Below are positions 1 to 12,396 of a stretch of 64,000 bases of DNA, piece after piece (positions within the stretch are counted from its first letter, which is position 1; each line of letters begins with the position of its first letter). The notes beneath the pieces are model-generated. The model was not told the DNA's origin. It saw only the letters and a program-made list of their open reading frames with translations, and searched no databases. The position numbers and the translations under genes are program-made. The DNA is from Isoetes taiwanensis (Eukaryota; Streptophyta; Lycopodiopsida; Isoetales; Isoetaceae): contig JAJEKV010000003.1 of assembly GCA_021234155.1 (NCBI GenBank), positions 19,574,386 to 19,638,385 of the forward strand. Reading direction: 5' to 3'.

Positions 1-2330
1 AACCAAATTCTCAACAAGAGTCTTGGCATCCATCTTTCACCTTCTATATACATTTCTAGACTTGTTTTGTAATCTGCTGTGTGATGACTTTTCTTTCAGC
101 ATCATACGCTTTTCTTCTCAAAATATTTGAATTGTTTCTAATATCCACATAACTAGATTTACTGTAAGTAAATTTGAAATGACAATTTTGAGCAATATTC
201 AATCACAATTTGATGTTCAAGATGTGGAAACTACCGTGGGCTCACCGCAACGATGGAGGAAGCGTATCAATGCCACCACAAGACAACAATTGAGGGAAAA
301 CCATAATCACGCCGCCAAAGTTGTTTAGGCTTGATACTCGAAATCCAGCCCAATGCCCAATCTCTAGAGCTGGCTAATCGATGTTTAATAGGTCTCCCTT
401 CCTTAGTCTCAGTATTCTGATTTTTCACTTCCTTGCAAGTGGGTGAAGTACCTACTTCCTTTTTGTGGTTTGTCATCTAACCTCGGTACAGGAACTCTAA
501 CTATCCTTCTTGGAAGCACCATTCTCATCTGTTAATTTTTCCTCTCTGCTCGCCATCGTGATCAATGCTTTCCGTGATCTCATAATCGAACCTTATAAAA
601 CTCTACATCCAAAATTTCTATATTAGATTCCTGGCAAAATATTACCAAACATGTCATTATCTAATATGCCTTTCCTACTTTAAAGAGGCATGTTTTTGTA
701 AGAAATGGCCCGCAGTAAAAGAGTAGTTGCCTGTAAAAATAACGTGAACAATAGACCCACTCCCTAGCAAGAATTAATTAATCGGTGGAATGGAATTCTC
801 GCTTAGTATGAAATAGGTTCTTGGTTAGCCATAAAGTGAAAGTGATAAAGAAATGAGTGTGCCGAAGCTTTAGGCAGAACTTCTACCAATGTAACTACCT
901 TCGTAAATAGAGTTTTTATCAGCCATGCAAAGGTCCATCGGGTAAAAGGTAGTAGTATGGAATGTCGGATGTTCTCGTGAAGGATCAGCGAACGCATCTT
1001 TCAGGTGAAAACAGACAAAATAATGGGCTTTATTAACACCATATGAGAGCATTATGTACTCTAAGGGACCCTGGAGTAGGAACACCACAAACATTCTTCA
1101 CTATGTTACGTTTTCATGTATTGCTACAGAGGATTGTCACATTATTTCACCAGATATGCACCAAGTAATACAATAAAGACACACAAAGGTATAGAAAATC
1201 AAATTCTCAAACATAATTTCCATTCAAAGATGTAATGTGCTGTGAGGGATGCAATATCATTCAAATGATTGCACTTCACTATCGTGTGCCACACCCAATC
1301 TTTATTGGCTATCCTGAGTACATGCTTCAACAAATTCCGCAGCTTGTGTTAGGTCCATCTCTCAATAACCTCAGGATAACCGAATTTGCAAGTCCATGGC
1401 CTTTGCGAGCCCACATGTGCATCAGTTTCTCAATTCTCACCATCCCCCGTGACCGACACGCTTTATAAATCTTCTCCACTCAAAGAGTAAACTTCCGTCT
1501 GATGAAAGATCTTCATTTTCTTGCGGTGTACCCTCGATGCTCTTGTGTCCCAAACAGACTCATCTTGGTCTGTCTCCATGTGGTCTACCATATATTCAAA
1601 CCTAGTTTTGCCTCGTTAAGAATGGCGTACCCATCAAGCTTCCGGGTTTAGTGCCCCTAGTTTTGAAAAGTAGGTTCGAGGGCATGAATTCCTTTTTCCG
1701 CCGCCTAACAATCAGCTTTATTTCTTTGCATTCTCTCCTCTCGTAGCCTCCTAGCATCGAGGTTATCCAAAACGCATCCAACCCATATATCCGCCTTTGG
1801 TAATACTAATATTTTCCGCAACAAAGGATTAGCCTCTCTTCTATTCTCTCTCGCTTCCCTCTTCTTCGCATCCCCCAAGAGTTTGGTGGGCCATTTTCCT
1901 CAAGCGCTTCTAAGAAGGGATCCAGGAAATGGCACACTCCTTACTTAACCTTCAAAGGCCATGCTCTTTTCCCTTGCATAAGAGCTTGTACACGAGAAGC
2001 TGTCCCGTACCGAAAAATCCGTTGTGGTGTAACTTCGCTGGACACCACCGATCAACAATATAATAGGCATATGAGGTTTTCACCGCATTTCAATACAAGC
2101 AAGATCCCTTCCATTGTCATTTCATTTGTATCTTGGTTTGCCCTCGTAAAGAGTTTGAAACTTCTTTATCTTTCATCGCAAGATCCCTCATTAGCTTTAT
2201 TGAGGCAATGGTGTTTGCTTAGGAGCCTTGCCGTGGAGATAGACGGCTCCGTACCAGTTGCATTGTGTGCTACATGAGCTACAATTTCAAGTATCGCACA
2301 TATGACTAATATAATATTGATGTTTTTCAC
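1..2330. other. Unassigned intergenic sequence, no gene seen
   Basis: I see only short chance reading frames on both strands here. There is no recognisable domain, splice-bounded exon, tRNA arm or long repeat. The composition is mixed, with A+T-rich stretches up to about 1.2 kb and somewhat more C+T on the plus strand from 1.5 kb. It is probably old transposon-derived sequence, but that is inference from the surroundings. Confidence 0.5.
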
Positions 2331-2731
2331 CTTTTCTTTTTTTGTTTCCTCACCCCATTTCTTCAAGAACCCAGCGATGGGTGACCTCCTTTGAATTCCA
2401 GCCCACCAGACAAGCAATTCTATGAAATTCATGCGCATGATAATAACCAAATGATAAATTTTGCAAAGAGTCATGGTGGCTATCCTTGTAAAAAGGTCTA
2501 TGTATTTTTGTAATCCCATATCTTGTTGATCCCCTGATGTCAATAAATATCAATGTGGCGCTCGACATCAGCGGAGGATGTAGGGATGCCATCTTCATTA
2601 CCGCAAGCACAATATTTCTTTTCCTTTCTTTTCAGCCTCTTCGTGCTCAAAAAATATTCCTCGATTGGCTCCGTAAAGGCTACAGCAGTTACCTAGTGTA
2701 TGATCCTTTGTTTAATTTGCCTCTCATGTAC

Positions 2732-3022
2732 TCAGACGCGATTCGATATATCTAGTATTCTCTCAAGCCCGTGAACCGAAAAGCCCAAGCACCGGGGCTT
2801 ACCTAAATCCTTTGCGCAAAGAAATCTCATAAAAGCTAGGGTTCGGCGTCGGGCCAGTCTGCTGTTTGCAATCAAACCTCCGGGCCATACCTCGACCGCG
2901 ACCTTTAAATACGCCTTGCCTTCCATAATTTCATCTAGCAACAAGCACTTCCGTGATTCCATATACCCTCGAGGAACCTGAGCCGTGATCTTGTTAAAAA
3001 AGTCTTTGATGGCTTCATCCTA
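2732..3022 (-). pseudogene. Unrecognised coding-like block on the minus strand
   Basis: A minus-strand frame stays open for about 97 codons from 3,022 down to 2,732. Its translation looks protein-like: an acidic and hydrophobic start containing AIKDFFNKITAQVPRGY, then MESRKCLLLDEIMEGKAYLK, then an Arg-rich stretch. Near 2,804 the minus strand reads GATTTAG followed by GTAAGC, a good splice-donor match, so an exon end there is possible. I recognise no family. The neighbouring block at 2,350-2,610 (minus) is also open for 86 codons but shares no obvious relation. Both could be fragments of a transposon protein or chance frames. Confidence 0.15.
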
Positions 3023-3029
3023 AACCGCA

Positions 3030-5290
3030 CTACCGAGTTTTACGGTTCACCCACAATATCCGCAACTTCCATTAATTTTGAAACCCATCCATAAAGATGA
3101 ATTGTTTTTCACCTTTAAGTTCCCACTTCAAAGCGTGGTGGCTGTAATTTCATGGTCCCCGGGCAGGCTGTCATCAAGATCGCTGGGCCAAAGGAGCAAG
3201 TTGGTGAGAGTAGAAATAAAGAATTACCCTCCAAGATGGAAGTCAAGCAGCCCTACTCCATTCTTGAGGAGTGACCTATGCTTCCTAGGCCGATGACTAA
3301 TTTGTTGCAGCCTTCTATCAGAGAGGCTCTCTCAGACTGTGATTTGCAATAACTTTGTTGCATCAATGCTCAACTCTATATATTCTTTGTCCGCCGACGC
3401 ATTGAGCACTCCGATCTTCTTCTAGCATAGACTTTAGCAAATTCTAATTGTCAGCTTCTTAACTCGCTAAACGAATCGAACAAAGTAAACTGCGGCTGCC
3501 AAGAATATCGTGGATTGGGCGAATAAAATTTCTTGCCTCTTCAAATCCTCCGATTGCCCATGTCACCCTCTTCCTCAAAAATGGATAACCATCAAGTCAA
3601 ACCTAAACAACAAAAGTCCAAAACAAAACAAGCAATTACCTCGTGAATGGGGTCAAATGGTATCGCACGTCAGCAGCGTGAGGACCTCCGTTGGGTATGT
3701 CTTGAAGCTTAACCGTGAGTTTGAACATGGTCATTTGAGCGCATTCTGTGTCAGTTTGCCGGGTGTCGTCTGCCAATAAGAAATAGGAAATTCCTTGAAA
3801 CCAGCTTAACCCCTAAGGGTAGAACCTGCCAAAACCCAAGCTTCCGAGTTTGCTCGCCATCTCATGCCTCTTCCTGGATTGAACTTCAACTCGATCGAAA
3901 CGGGCGCGCGGCCAAGGCCGTAATAACTTCAGAGAAGAGACTTCTCAGAATGTGAAGGGGAGCTTGAGAACTGTCGGGTCATGGAGCTATCCCTCGTGAG
4001 TCTCGGGATTTCCGGGTTTGTTTTGGAAAGTAGTAGGTTTTTGGGAATGAAGGCACCACCTTTCAGTGAGGTAGAAATGGGCCTTTATAGCAAGAGGGAA
4101 GAGTAGGGCCAATACCACCCGAGGGGTTTATGGTGGAGTCCGGTTCTTCAATAAGTTTCTTTGCTACCGGTTGCCTCCTAAAGTAGCTATCGCTTCACAC
4201 TTTTTTCTTGGCTACCGCCTCGTTTCTCAATTGGTGTCCACTTTCATCGAGGGCAGGCATTTTTCGCTCCGAATCGCCAAAGACTGCCGCTGGCTTCGTC
4301 TCAGAGACAAACCTTTTCTCAGCCAAGAACCCTACCAAGATGTCTCGCTTCCCTTTATACCCGACAAAGAGAGAGATTCATAAGATGGCAACACCTACCC
4401 ATAACCCTAGTCATGTTGGGACATTTTCCCAAAGTAATGCTTGTTCATCTTGCTAGTCATTATCATCGACGCAGTCATAATTCAACAGCATTTCAAAACG
4501 ATCTTAAATTGCAGACCCGCTAGTGTCCCTCGATGTCGATATGATAGCATCTTGACGCTTTTTGTTCTTAGTGCCTTCCCACATTGCCACTACTATACCA
4601 ATTTGTTCAATATCCCCGCCTTTTTTTCCAAAGTATGCTAGGAACATGACCGGTCCTTTCTCCAATACTAATTTAATGTGATTGCCTCGTAAGTAACTTC
4701 TATACACCATTTCCTTTCATTAGATTTCGAAGTTATAATACGATGGGTTCGACATCCCGACTACCTAAACAACGCGTAATGTGAAACAAAAGCATCATGC
4801 ATGATAATCTGATAATGCTTAACATAGAAAAATATAAACTGTTTCAAAGTGACTTAATCCTTCCGGACAACAGACTTAATGTATTGTTCCAAGTAACTGG
4901 CTTACTTTGCCTTAACCGGCCGCGATTTCTAAAAAGGACCAACAAAGGCACTACAAAACCTATCCGCATAACCAATATAAACTAACATTCACTGAATAAT
5001 CATCACGCATCGCTGACATGTTGTCTAGCAACAAGCAGTGGCAAAACAAGAGGTTCTTCGCCAGCATCATGGCCACATCCCGCCGAAAGCATCTATATAA
5101 TTATAAAAAACATAAAACAATCATGAAAGAAGGATCGCGACCGCTGATCTTTGCCGAAGCTGAAATGCTAAGAATTACCTTCCCGACGACGCCCTTAGGG
5201 TGCCATGGATCGCGTACGCATAATTTACTTAAAATTGGGTTCTGGGGAGGCTAAGCAGGCGCCAATGCCTCATATGCCAGGGCGCTTTGA
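3030..5290. other. Unassigned sequence, no gene seen
   Basis: There are several overlapping open frames of 60-90 codons (for example plus strand 3,510-3,779 and 4,171-4,456). They have no recognisable motif, biased codon pattern or splice context. Nothing else is supported. Confidence 0.5.
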
Positions 5291-5324
5291 CCGCAAAAGA
5301 TCACAGGCGCTAGAAAAATATTGT

Positions 5325-5530
5325 AATGTCGGGCCGAAATTAATATAAAGAATCGCTACGGTAAATCAATGCTCCGCTGCCCATTATGTATGGCGATAAT
5401 TACCGCGCCATAATGGTGCCCCACCACGGCCCGCTTTATAATTATCGGCCCCACTGGCTTTATTAATTACCCGCCGTATTAATTACCGTCTCCGCCAAAT
5501 TGCATTAATTGCCGGGCCATAAATGCTCCG
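5325..5530. repeat. Short degenerate repeat of TAATTACCG-type motifs
   Basis: About 200 bases contain five or six variants of TAATTACCG or TTAATTGCCG. They are separated by GC-rich spacers such as GCGCCATAATGG and GGGCCATAAATGC. Spacing is irregular (about 15-40 bases), so this is a cryptic repeat rather than a regular array. Function unknown. Confidence 0.4.
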
Positions 5531-7310
5531 CGCTAAACTACCCTAAAGTTAGAGTATACTAAGTCAGCGCTTAATCTTAAATTTCAGGTAGTTGCGGATC
5601 TTGAGACGCTTCAAGCTGCTTCAAGCACCGCCATGTACCAAGAAGGCTTCACGAATCCAAAGATCACTATAAAGGTCGACAAAGGCGTTTGATAATCCGC
5701 TTTGCACAACACCACTCTACTAACTTCGATTTTCCAATCGCCTCTAATTTTGTCATTTGTGTAAGGTAAAATGGCTATCCCGATGCTCATTTCTCAAGAA
5801 CTCAATCGAAGTTAATGTTGCAACAATGGTCATTGATAATTACTTATCCGTTAAGAATATGCTAATAGTTGATGACTAACACTACACATACTCTGGTCCT
5901 TAAAGAAGGTTTCAGAGTTGTCGGCATTGAATTGTTTATATTGAAAGAACCCTATTTAATTCTGCCAGATATTTCATTGAATATTGTTTAAAAATAGATG
6001 TTCTCTCATGTCCACTCGCTTTCGCTTAGTAAATATAAACATTTTGGCTTCCCCTGCGCACTCTCACAGGTCTATTATACAATGCTCACGCAGCCAAATA
6101 TATGCTTTCTTTTCCTTTCTATGATACAATGCATGTTTTGCGCAATCGGGCAGCCTTCCTCGACACGGCTTGTTGGCTTTGAGGAGACGCTTAACGCCAC
6201 CATTTGGAGCCTTTGAGGTAAGAGTAATGCTTCGCTATTCCGGAAATCAATGCTTCAACTCTTGTGCTCACCGGTGATCACGTACCGCCATCCCCGAAGA
6301 GCAAACTAATAATAGCATGTCCTTTCGAAACGAGTCACGTCATATCTGAAAGTCCTTTAACAAAGCAGCAAGTATGGATGGTTGCAGATTTAAACCGCCG
6401 ATCTTGTCAATGCTCTGCAAGATCGCTGGTGGCGATTTGTCCTAACATATTTTAGTTCAATGTCCTTGTGTAATTTGATTCTTTAAAAGAGAGAGCTCTG
6501 GTCAATAAAGATCGCCGCACGCGATAAGTTGGATACAATCATTTTTGTAGGATGGCTGATGTAACTTCGCTTTATCCTACTGGGAAAAAGGCAAGGCAAG
6601 GAAGAGTCCACAATTTTGAGCCACATCACAACTGATTGTCCCGGAGGGTATGGTGGTTGTTTCGGGGCCTGTGAATGTTTTCGGATGGACAAACGCCACT
6701 TCCAAGTCCCCGAAAGGTGAAATAGAAAACTTGGTGAAGCTATGGGAGTTTCATTTCGCGGGTACGTGCTGGACATTGATGGTCACCAGATGAAGAAGTT
6801 TGCACGCCCACCAAAGCGATAAACGTGATAAATTGGCAAGTCGAGGTAATGAAAGGTTGGATAAATGATGAGACAAATAATGTAAGGGCTCTCTAGAGAT
6901 GAGCTTAATGCAGAAGGCATGCACACCAATGCCGAATGCCAGTTCCCTTTACGCGTAGGGTGTTATCGCTTTTGCCGATCCAAACCATGTTGTTTCCGAC
7001 ATGAAGTTAGGGGAAGGCTCGGATTCGCTACTATCATGAGCCCGTTTCCAATGCCCCGATAAGATCTCTATGGCGCCTGCCAAGTCTGCGGCAGAATGCC
7101 CTAACCGCTGACCTTGTAAGATGGCCCATAGCCTTCGTTTGTTGATAACGCTCCAGCTTCTAGTCTTGTGGTTGCCGTGAAGGAGAAGGACGGAGAACGA
7201 ACCTTATGCCATTAGACTAGGTTCGGTAATACAAAAAGACCTTTACCGCATGGTCAACCGGAGACTCCAGGGACACATCCCGCATCGCAGCAAATGTGGA
7301 AAGGAAAAAC
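5530..7310. other. Unassigned sequence left of the host repeat
   Basis: No supported gene. From about 6.5 kb the plus strand has protein-like patches in changing frames, for example a stretch reading INWQVEVMKGWINDE near 6.83 kb. This could be a further decayed part of the repeat that begins clearly near 7.32 kb. The second copy of that repeat (15.13 kb) is not similar this far out, so the extension is only inference. Confidence 0.35.
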
Positions 7311-7319
7311 TAGTGCCGA

Positions 7320-8239
7320 GGCTATTTCAGACTTCAAAGTCATCACCGTGGCTGCATGAAAAGATAGCCGCAAATTTTACATCCAAGGAGATAGCTTGCA
7401 TGAGAACCTTTTACTGAACATGAAGTCCCGTGAGCGCACAACCTCATGATAACATGCTAGATCTTTGCTCAAATGGTAGTGTGGGCAAGCTGATGTTGAA
7501 TAACAAGCGATAAAGCGTGAGCAGGCTAAAGCCTATGGCATAACGGTATTTCCACTCCTTTTACAAGTGGAAGAAGCTCTTCATGGGTGGCCATAGAATT
7601 GCCGAGTACCCGGAATAGTGGTTCTAAGTAGCCTGTGTCCTCATACTTTGGTCGGGTAATGCCGCATATCTATGTTCATAGATCAAAACGCAGAGACGAT
7701 ACACAATCATCAAAATTACGAAATAGGTAGCAGCATTAAAATGTAAAGAGGCTACCTTCAAGATTGACTCAAGAAGGATATACACCAGAAATAGATATTA
7801 CCGCTACGTAGATGACATGCACCTTCTCGTCTGATGGAAAGAGAATCATTCAGAGGTGCGTTAGCTAAGAGGATAGCATTTTCTAAGTACAGCTTGTATT
7901 GTCACAAAGGAAAAAGCCATAAGACCGTAGAGATCCAAATGAAAGAAGGGAGCTTGCAAATGAGAGGAAATCACATATGACAGCCTGTATTTCATGTAGG
8001 AGCCTTTACCGGGTCCTCGAGAGCTCTCGTCTCTCAGGATCTCCCCGAAAGCACGCTTTTAACCATTATACATGACAAGATGGATCGTAATAAGCATCCA
8101 TGGTTCCTGCCTAGAAAAAGCTAGCAAAGTCCTGTATGGAGGGGTGAACGATTGAAGGTGAGTAAGCCATGTGCTCTCATGTTTAACGCATGGTATAGGT
8201 GCCTTGGGCCACTTCTCACCGACCTCCTGCCTCGATGAT
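7320..8239 (+). repeat. Left part of an unclassified host repeat (copy 1), split by an LTR element
   Basis: This stretch aligns base for base, with many small indels, to 15,135-16,045. Shared landmarks are the GCATGAGAACCTTTT run, TAGATCTTTGCTC, GGTAGTGTGGGCAAG, TCTATGTTCATAGATCAAA and GGTATAGGTGCCTTGGGC. It ends exactly at the target duplication ATGAT of the nested LTR element, and its continuation resumes at 12,837. Plus-strand translation gives protein-like patches such as IQGDSLHENLLLNMKSRER, but frameshifts and stops break every frame. I do not recognise the element class. A decayed DNA transposon or retroelement body is the likely nature. Confidence 0.75.
8235..8239. repeat. Target-site duplication, left copy (ATGAT)
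   Basis: ATGAT immediately precedes the 5' LTR and is repeated directly after the 3' LTR at 12,837-12,841. The empty-site paralogue at 16,041 reads ATGAA, once only. Confidence 0.8.
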
Positions 8240-8679
8240 TGTTAGCCCTTTGGGCTAAACATAAGGAGTGGTGCATAGGCCACATGTATTTACTACATTG
8301 GACCACTCTGGATCTAGGGCCTAGATTTAGCCCATATGTGGTGGCATAGCCACATGTCTATATTGGACCCCACACCCATGGCCCATATTTAGTCATAGAT
8401 CCTGTGGAAGGTCGATGTCGGGCTAGGGTTAGGGTTTTGTTCTTACCATTTGTGAGAGAGCATTTCCTCTCATTGTTTGTGGGTTTTTGCCTCACGCTTT
8501 GGAGCACCTCCTTGGAGCATCAATATGATTCCGCTTTTGTTCATTCTTTCTTTTGTTCTTGTTCTTGGAGTTTCTTCCCATCTTCTTTGTCGATCCATGA
8601 GCATTTGTGGCGTTCTTTAGGCATCCGGCAATATGGATCGGGTCACGCAAGGTGATGCCAAGAACCCCAAACATCAACA
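8240..8679 (+). repeat. 5' LTR, 440 bp
   Basis: It starts TGTTAGCCCTTTGGGCTAAA (with an internal palindrome AGCCCTTTGGGCT) and ends CCAAACATCAACA. Shared with the 3' copy are GGGTTAGGGTTT, GGAGCACCTCCTTGGAGCAT, TTTGTTCATTCTTTCTTTTG and GGTGATGCCAAGAAC. This copy keeps CpG at several sites where the 3' LTR has TpG or CpA, for example GTCGATCC against GTTGATCC. Confidence 0.85.
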
Positions 8680-8696
8680 CCGGGCGCCTCATGCCG

Positions 8697-8712
8697 TGGT
8701 CTCTGGGTCATG
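8697..8712 (+). promoter_or_regulatory. Weak candidate primer-binding site
   Basis: TGGTCTCTGGGTCATG lies 17 bases inside the 5' LTR. It keeps the outer TGGT and CATG of an initiator-tRNA-Met primer site, but the centre does not match, and the distance is longer than the usual 1-5 bases. It may be a decayed site or a coincidence. Confidence 0.2.
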
Positions 8713-10887
8713 ATCACTCTTGTTTTTATTTCAAGCATCTCCAAAGTTTTCAAGAAAAAATTTGGTTCTACATCGACACCGCCTTCACTCCTCATCTCGC
8801 TAGATCCTACTTCCAATGCTTTTAAAAAAGGGGCTAACTAAGATTGTTATTCGTCACATATGGGTTCATTATCCACCTTTGTTTTTATCATCCATACCTC
8901 GCTCTCGTAAACATTCAAGCCACGAAAGCATATCTTTTGTTCCATTTATTTGGGTTCCCTATAGACACATTTTATTTTTATATCCTCGCGTTTTCTCGTG
9001 GTTCTCGTCTATTATCTCAAAAGCGCCTAGGAAGCCCTGTTTCCATTTCTTCAGCGACATTTGAAAAGAGAGATATGGTTCTTCAAGTAATGTCCTTTGA
9101 TTTTCCTCACAAGACATATTTCTCTTTTCTCAGCCTGTGAGGCCCAACGACCAAGACAGATTCTTCTCTCGCGATGAGGCCCAACTACCTAATTTTTCCT
9201 CGCTTCAACTGGCCATGTTAGCTTTAAGTCAAGCAGAAAAGCCCACTCATCACGGGCCCATCTCAAGCATGTATTTTATTGTGGAATGGGACTCTGCTTT
9301 GCAATGCACTCCGTAGCCCATAATCATTGCTCGCTTTGTTTCACCACTTAGTTCTCAGAGACAGTCTTTTGCATACTCGCTATATGTCACATTGTGCAAC
9401 GCTTATCATTGGGAATTCTTCCTCGACATCCTTCCATAATGGTCTCTCTTACGTAATCTTCAGCCAATCCATTTTCAAGATTTTCTATGTCTTTCCCACA
9501 CAAGAGTCGCAAGTTCGCAAAAGATCAAATGTACCAGTCACCGTGAAAGAAATCTGACTGCATTGATTTGATCTACCATGACCTTGCTTGGGCAAGCAAC
9601 GACTTAAGACGCTACTTCTCCAACTGGGCCATCTCATAGTGTATTTTGCACTCGCCTTGTAATAAGCTCGCTTTTTGAAGAGCACAGCATTCTTATTCTA
9701 GCATATTCTTCATCTCAAAACTCACAGCAACGAGCCGATTCACTACATGCAACTACTGCCTAATTGGCTTCGACATCTCTTCAGCAATATCTCGATTTGT
9801 TCTCACAGGCTATGCAGGATCGGATTTTGCTTTTCAGAAGAATTAGCAAAGCCCCATCATCATTTCATTTCGCAAATTATTCCATTATTAGATGTACTGT
9901 ATTAATTTAAAATCGTGAGCTAAGGATTCGCGACCATTTCATTTCCCTTTTCAAGAACTTTTTCCCCTTGTTCCATCCTTTGTCCCTCGCCTAACCTAAA
10001 GCAACCGGGGCTTATTCATTCATACCATTACGCTGCATGTTACGCTCTTGTCGCTGGTGACGGAGGATGCTCTTGGTCTTCACCGTTTCTTCATCAACAT
10101 ATTCCTCTCACAGGTGGATTTTTGCCCAATAGCTCTTTCCTAAAACACATGTATTTTGATAAACTGGATTCTATAACCGATCTATATGATTAAGAAACGC
10201 TAGCACTTCCATTTCTCTCAGCGACCCTTTATTGGTTCAAAGATGCCACAAATCGACAACAGGAATTTTGCACAAATGCCTATCACCAAATCAGATCCAA
10301 ACGACTAAATTTCCTTGGCTCATTTCTCACACCCATTACGGAGTTGGCAGACTTTGTATCCAAATTTCATTGGCATGCTCCATAGTCTAGCATAAGGCTT
10401 TCTTCCCTATATCTCCTCAGAGGATGTGTTTCATGGCCGCATCTATGTAGCCCAAGAAAAGGGGTTTCTACACCACCAATTCATTCCTCTGGGATCGATG
10501 CACATCCTCGCCTAAATGAACTCATCAACAAATCGCACTCCCTACTGGCCCCGAGTATCTTCAAAGCCAAATCTTGATCAATTCATGCACCTATACCATC
10601 ATGACGCTTTACTCTCATTTTTATCAAGCAAAACCATAAAACCATGCAACAAGAAATTTTGATCTCCTCGAGCACCCGTGATGCCCAAAGCATATCAAAA
10701 CCCTCTCACAGACACAAAAACTTTCATTTCCATGGCCCTCATGCGGAAAATTTTTCACTTCCGTCAACACTCACGCCTCTCGATGTTCGTAATCCATGAT
10801 CTTCATACCAATCGCCCATCCCAGCTACATTTCATTGCGCGGGTCCACCTGCATCTGATTTGCCCTCGGGTATAGATCTCACCACTG

Positions 10888-11673
10888 ATGGTAAACGGCA
10901 TCACGGTGATCACCACGCTCCTTATGCGTGGATATTTTCTTTCACTTACCGCTACTCTGCGGTCTTCGGCGACTCAAAGCAAATCATTCAATACAAGATC
11001 GAGCCCCACGGCCCATCACTTCTGCCAAGTGGGGTTTCCAAATTCTGCAAAATCTTACCGTACAAGGTATCTCAGAAAACTTCGTAGGGCTTCACGTTTC
11101 ATCACGGGCTTGGTTTCGAAGTCCGCAATATCTTCATACCGCGGAACCATCGCTCCACGGCTGTGGCCTCAATATCAAAGACCTCGTGGCGCGGGTTTCT
11201 TTGCGGACTTACGCTCTAATTTCTACTCTGCGGGCCTCTCCTTCTTTTCATGGCAACTTCGTTATCAAAACCCATCACGCATCCCTCATGGAACATTCCT
11301 CTTGTCACACCTCTTGTCAAGTGTTTTTTATGACATCTTTATGATTTTCTTTCCTAGAGAGATTCTCGCTATTAATTTGAATATTCCATGGCCCATATTT
11401 CTTGGTGTTTTTCACCCTCTAATGATCGGGTTTTATTTTTTTACATACAAGAATATCTCGGGTCCTATCATTCTCTTTGGAGGTAAAATTTCATGCAACT
11501 GGACTTCAAACATCAATGCCTCTAATTGCTGCGGAGTCCCACAAAATTGTCATGGCCTCTCACTTGTTCAAGCACAAACTTTCATCCACTTCTTTGACTT
11601 CAAGCAGCATCCTGAGCATCTTTTGGCACATTTTGGGGACGCCATCTTTGCCTCGATTCTTATCCTGCTGTGA
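10888..11673 (+). other. Longest open frame inside the non-coding LTR element, no domain recognised
   Basis: This is a 261-codon open frame in the interior of the nested element. The predicted product is rich in Ser, Phe, Leu and His and has hydrophobic stretches (around residues 145-195), but no gag, protease, integrase or polymerase motif. A second frame (10,928-11,344) is open over the same bases, as expected for stop-poor, C-rich non-coding sequence. I treat it as probably not a gene. A captured host fragment cannot be excluded. Confidence 0.25.
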
Positions 11674-11689
11674 CCTTTGTACCAACAAA

Positions 11690-12060
11690 TTTAAGTTCCT
11701 GAATGGCGTTGAAGATGAATTTCTTCCCACTTCATTATGCATCAACCTCATGGGCCACATGGCATGTGCAGGCCAATTCCAGCAATTTCTCTTTGGTGTC
11801 AACTTTTTCAAGTTCAACATTTTGATCAACCCTATCCGCCCATCATACATACGAAATTTTCTTCAAGTTCACAACCAATGGCGTGAAGATGACTTATAGT
11901 CTTCCTCGCCTCTTCCACCTTCAACTCTTCCAAGTTCAACTATTTGCTCAAACTCTTTCAAGTTCAACAAATATGGACGCTTGACTTGCCTTCCGCCTCT
12001 TTCAATCACTATGTTTCAACTCGTTTCAACTTTTCAAGTTCAACATCATGGAAGATGACT
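11690..12060 (+). repeat. Interspersed TTTCAAGTTCAAC motif repeats
   Basis: The 14-base motif TTTCAAGTTCAACA, or a close variant, recurs at least five times in about 370 bases (near 11,807, 11,860, 11,930, 11,957 and 12,028). Phrases such as GAAGATGACTTA also repeat. It lies in the 3' part of the nested element. Function unknown. Confidence 0.5.
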
Positions 12061-12389
12061 TAGACCTTTCACTCTTCCAACAATTTTCTTTCCAAATTTT
12101 TTGTTCCACCATTACAAGACACTTTTATCACATGTATTCTAGAGTTAAGTGGCAAGCCTCTATGAGAAGTGGTGACAAAATTCTCTCACAATAGATCTCG
12201 GGACTCTATGGAATTAAAGGAGCTTGGCAAGCTCAAGAGAAGTGGTGATGCCTCTCAACCCTCATGCTTTTGGTACTTCATCGACATTGGCATTTTGATC
12301 AAGAATTTTCTACACATTATAGTTAATACCCTCACTTTGCCACTGCTAAATGTTTAACCCTGGGATGTTATAAAGGTTCTACATAGTTT

Positions 12390-12396
12390 GGTGGGA
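12390..12396 (+). promoter_or_regulatory. Polypurine tract before the 3' LTR
   Basis: GGTGGGAG abuts the 3' LTR. This resembles the AGTGGGAGA-type tract that primes plus-strand synthesis in plant copia-type elements, and it fixes the element on the plus strand. Confidence 0.5.

Noticed and set aside
4735-4762. GGGTTCGACATCCC as the T arm of a tRNA gene
   Set aside because: No acceptor, D or anticodon stem can be drawn upstream at the required spacing.
10888-11673. 261-codon frame as a real gene
   Set aside because: No domain, overlapped by another open frame, and located inside a non-coding LTR element with stop-poor C-rich sequence. Kept only as a low-confidence feature.
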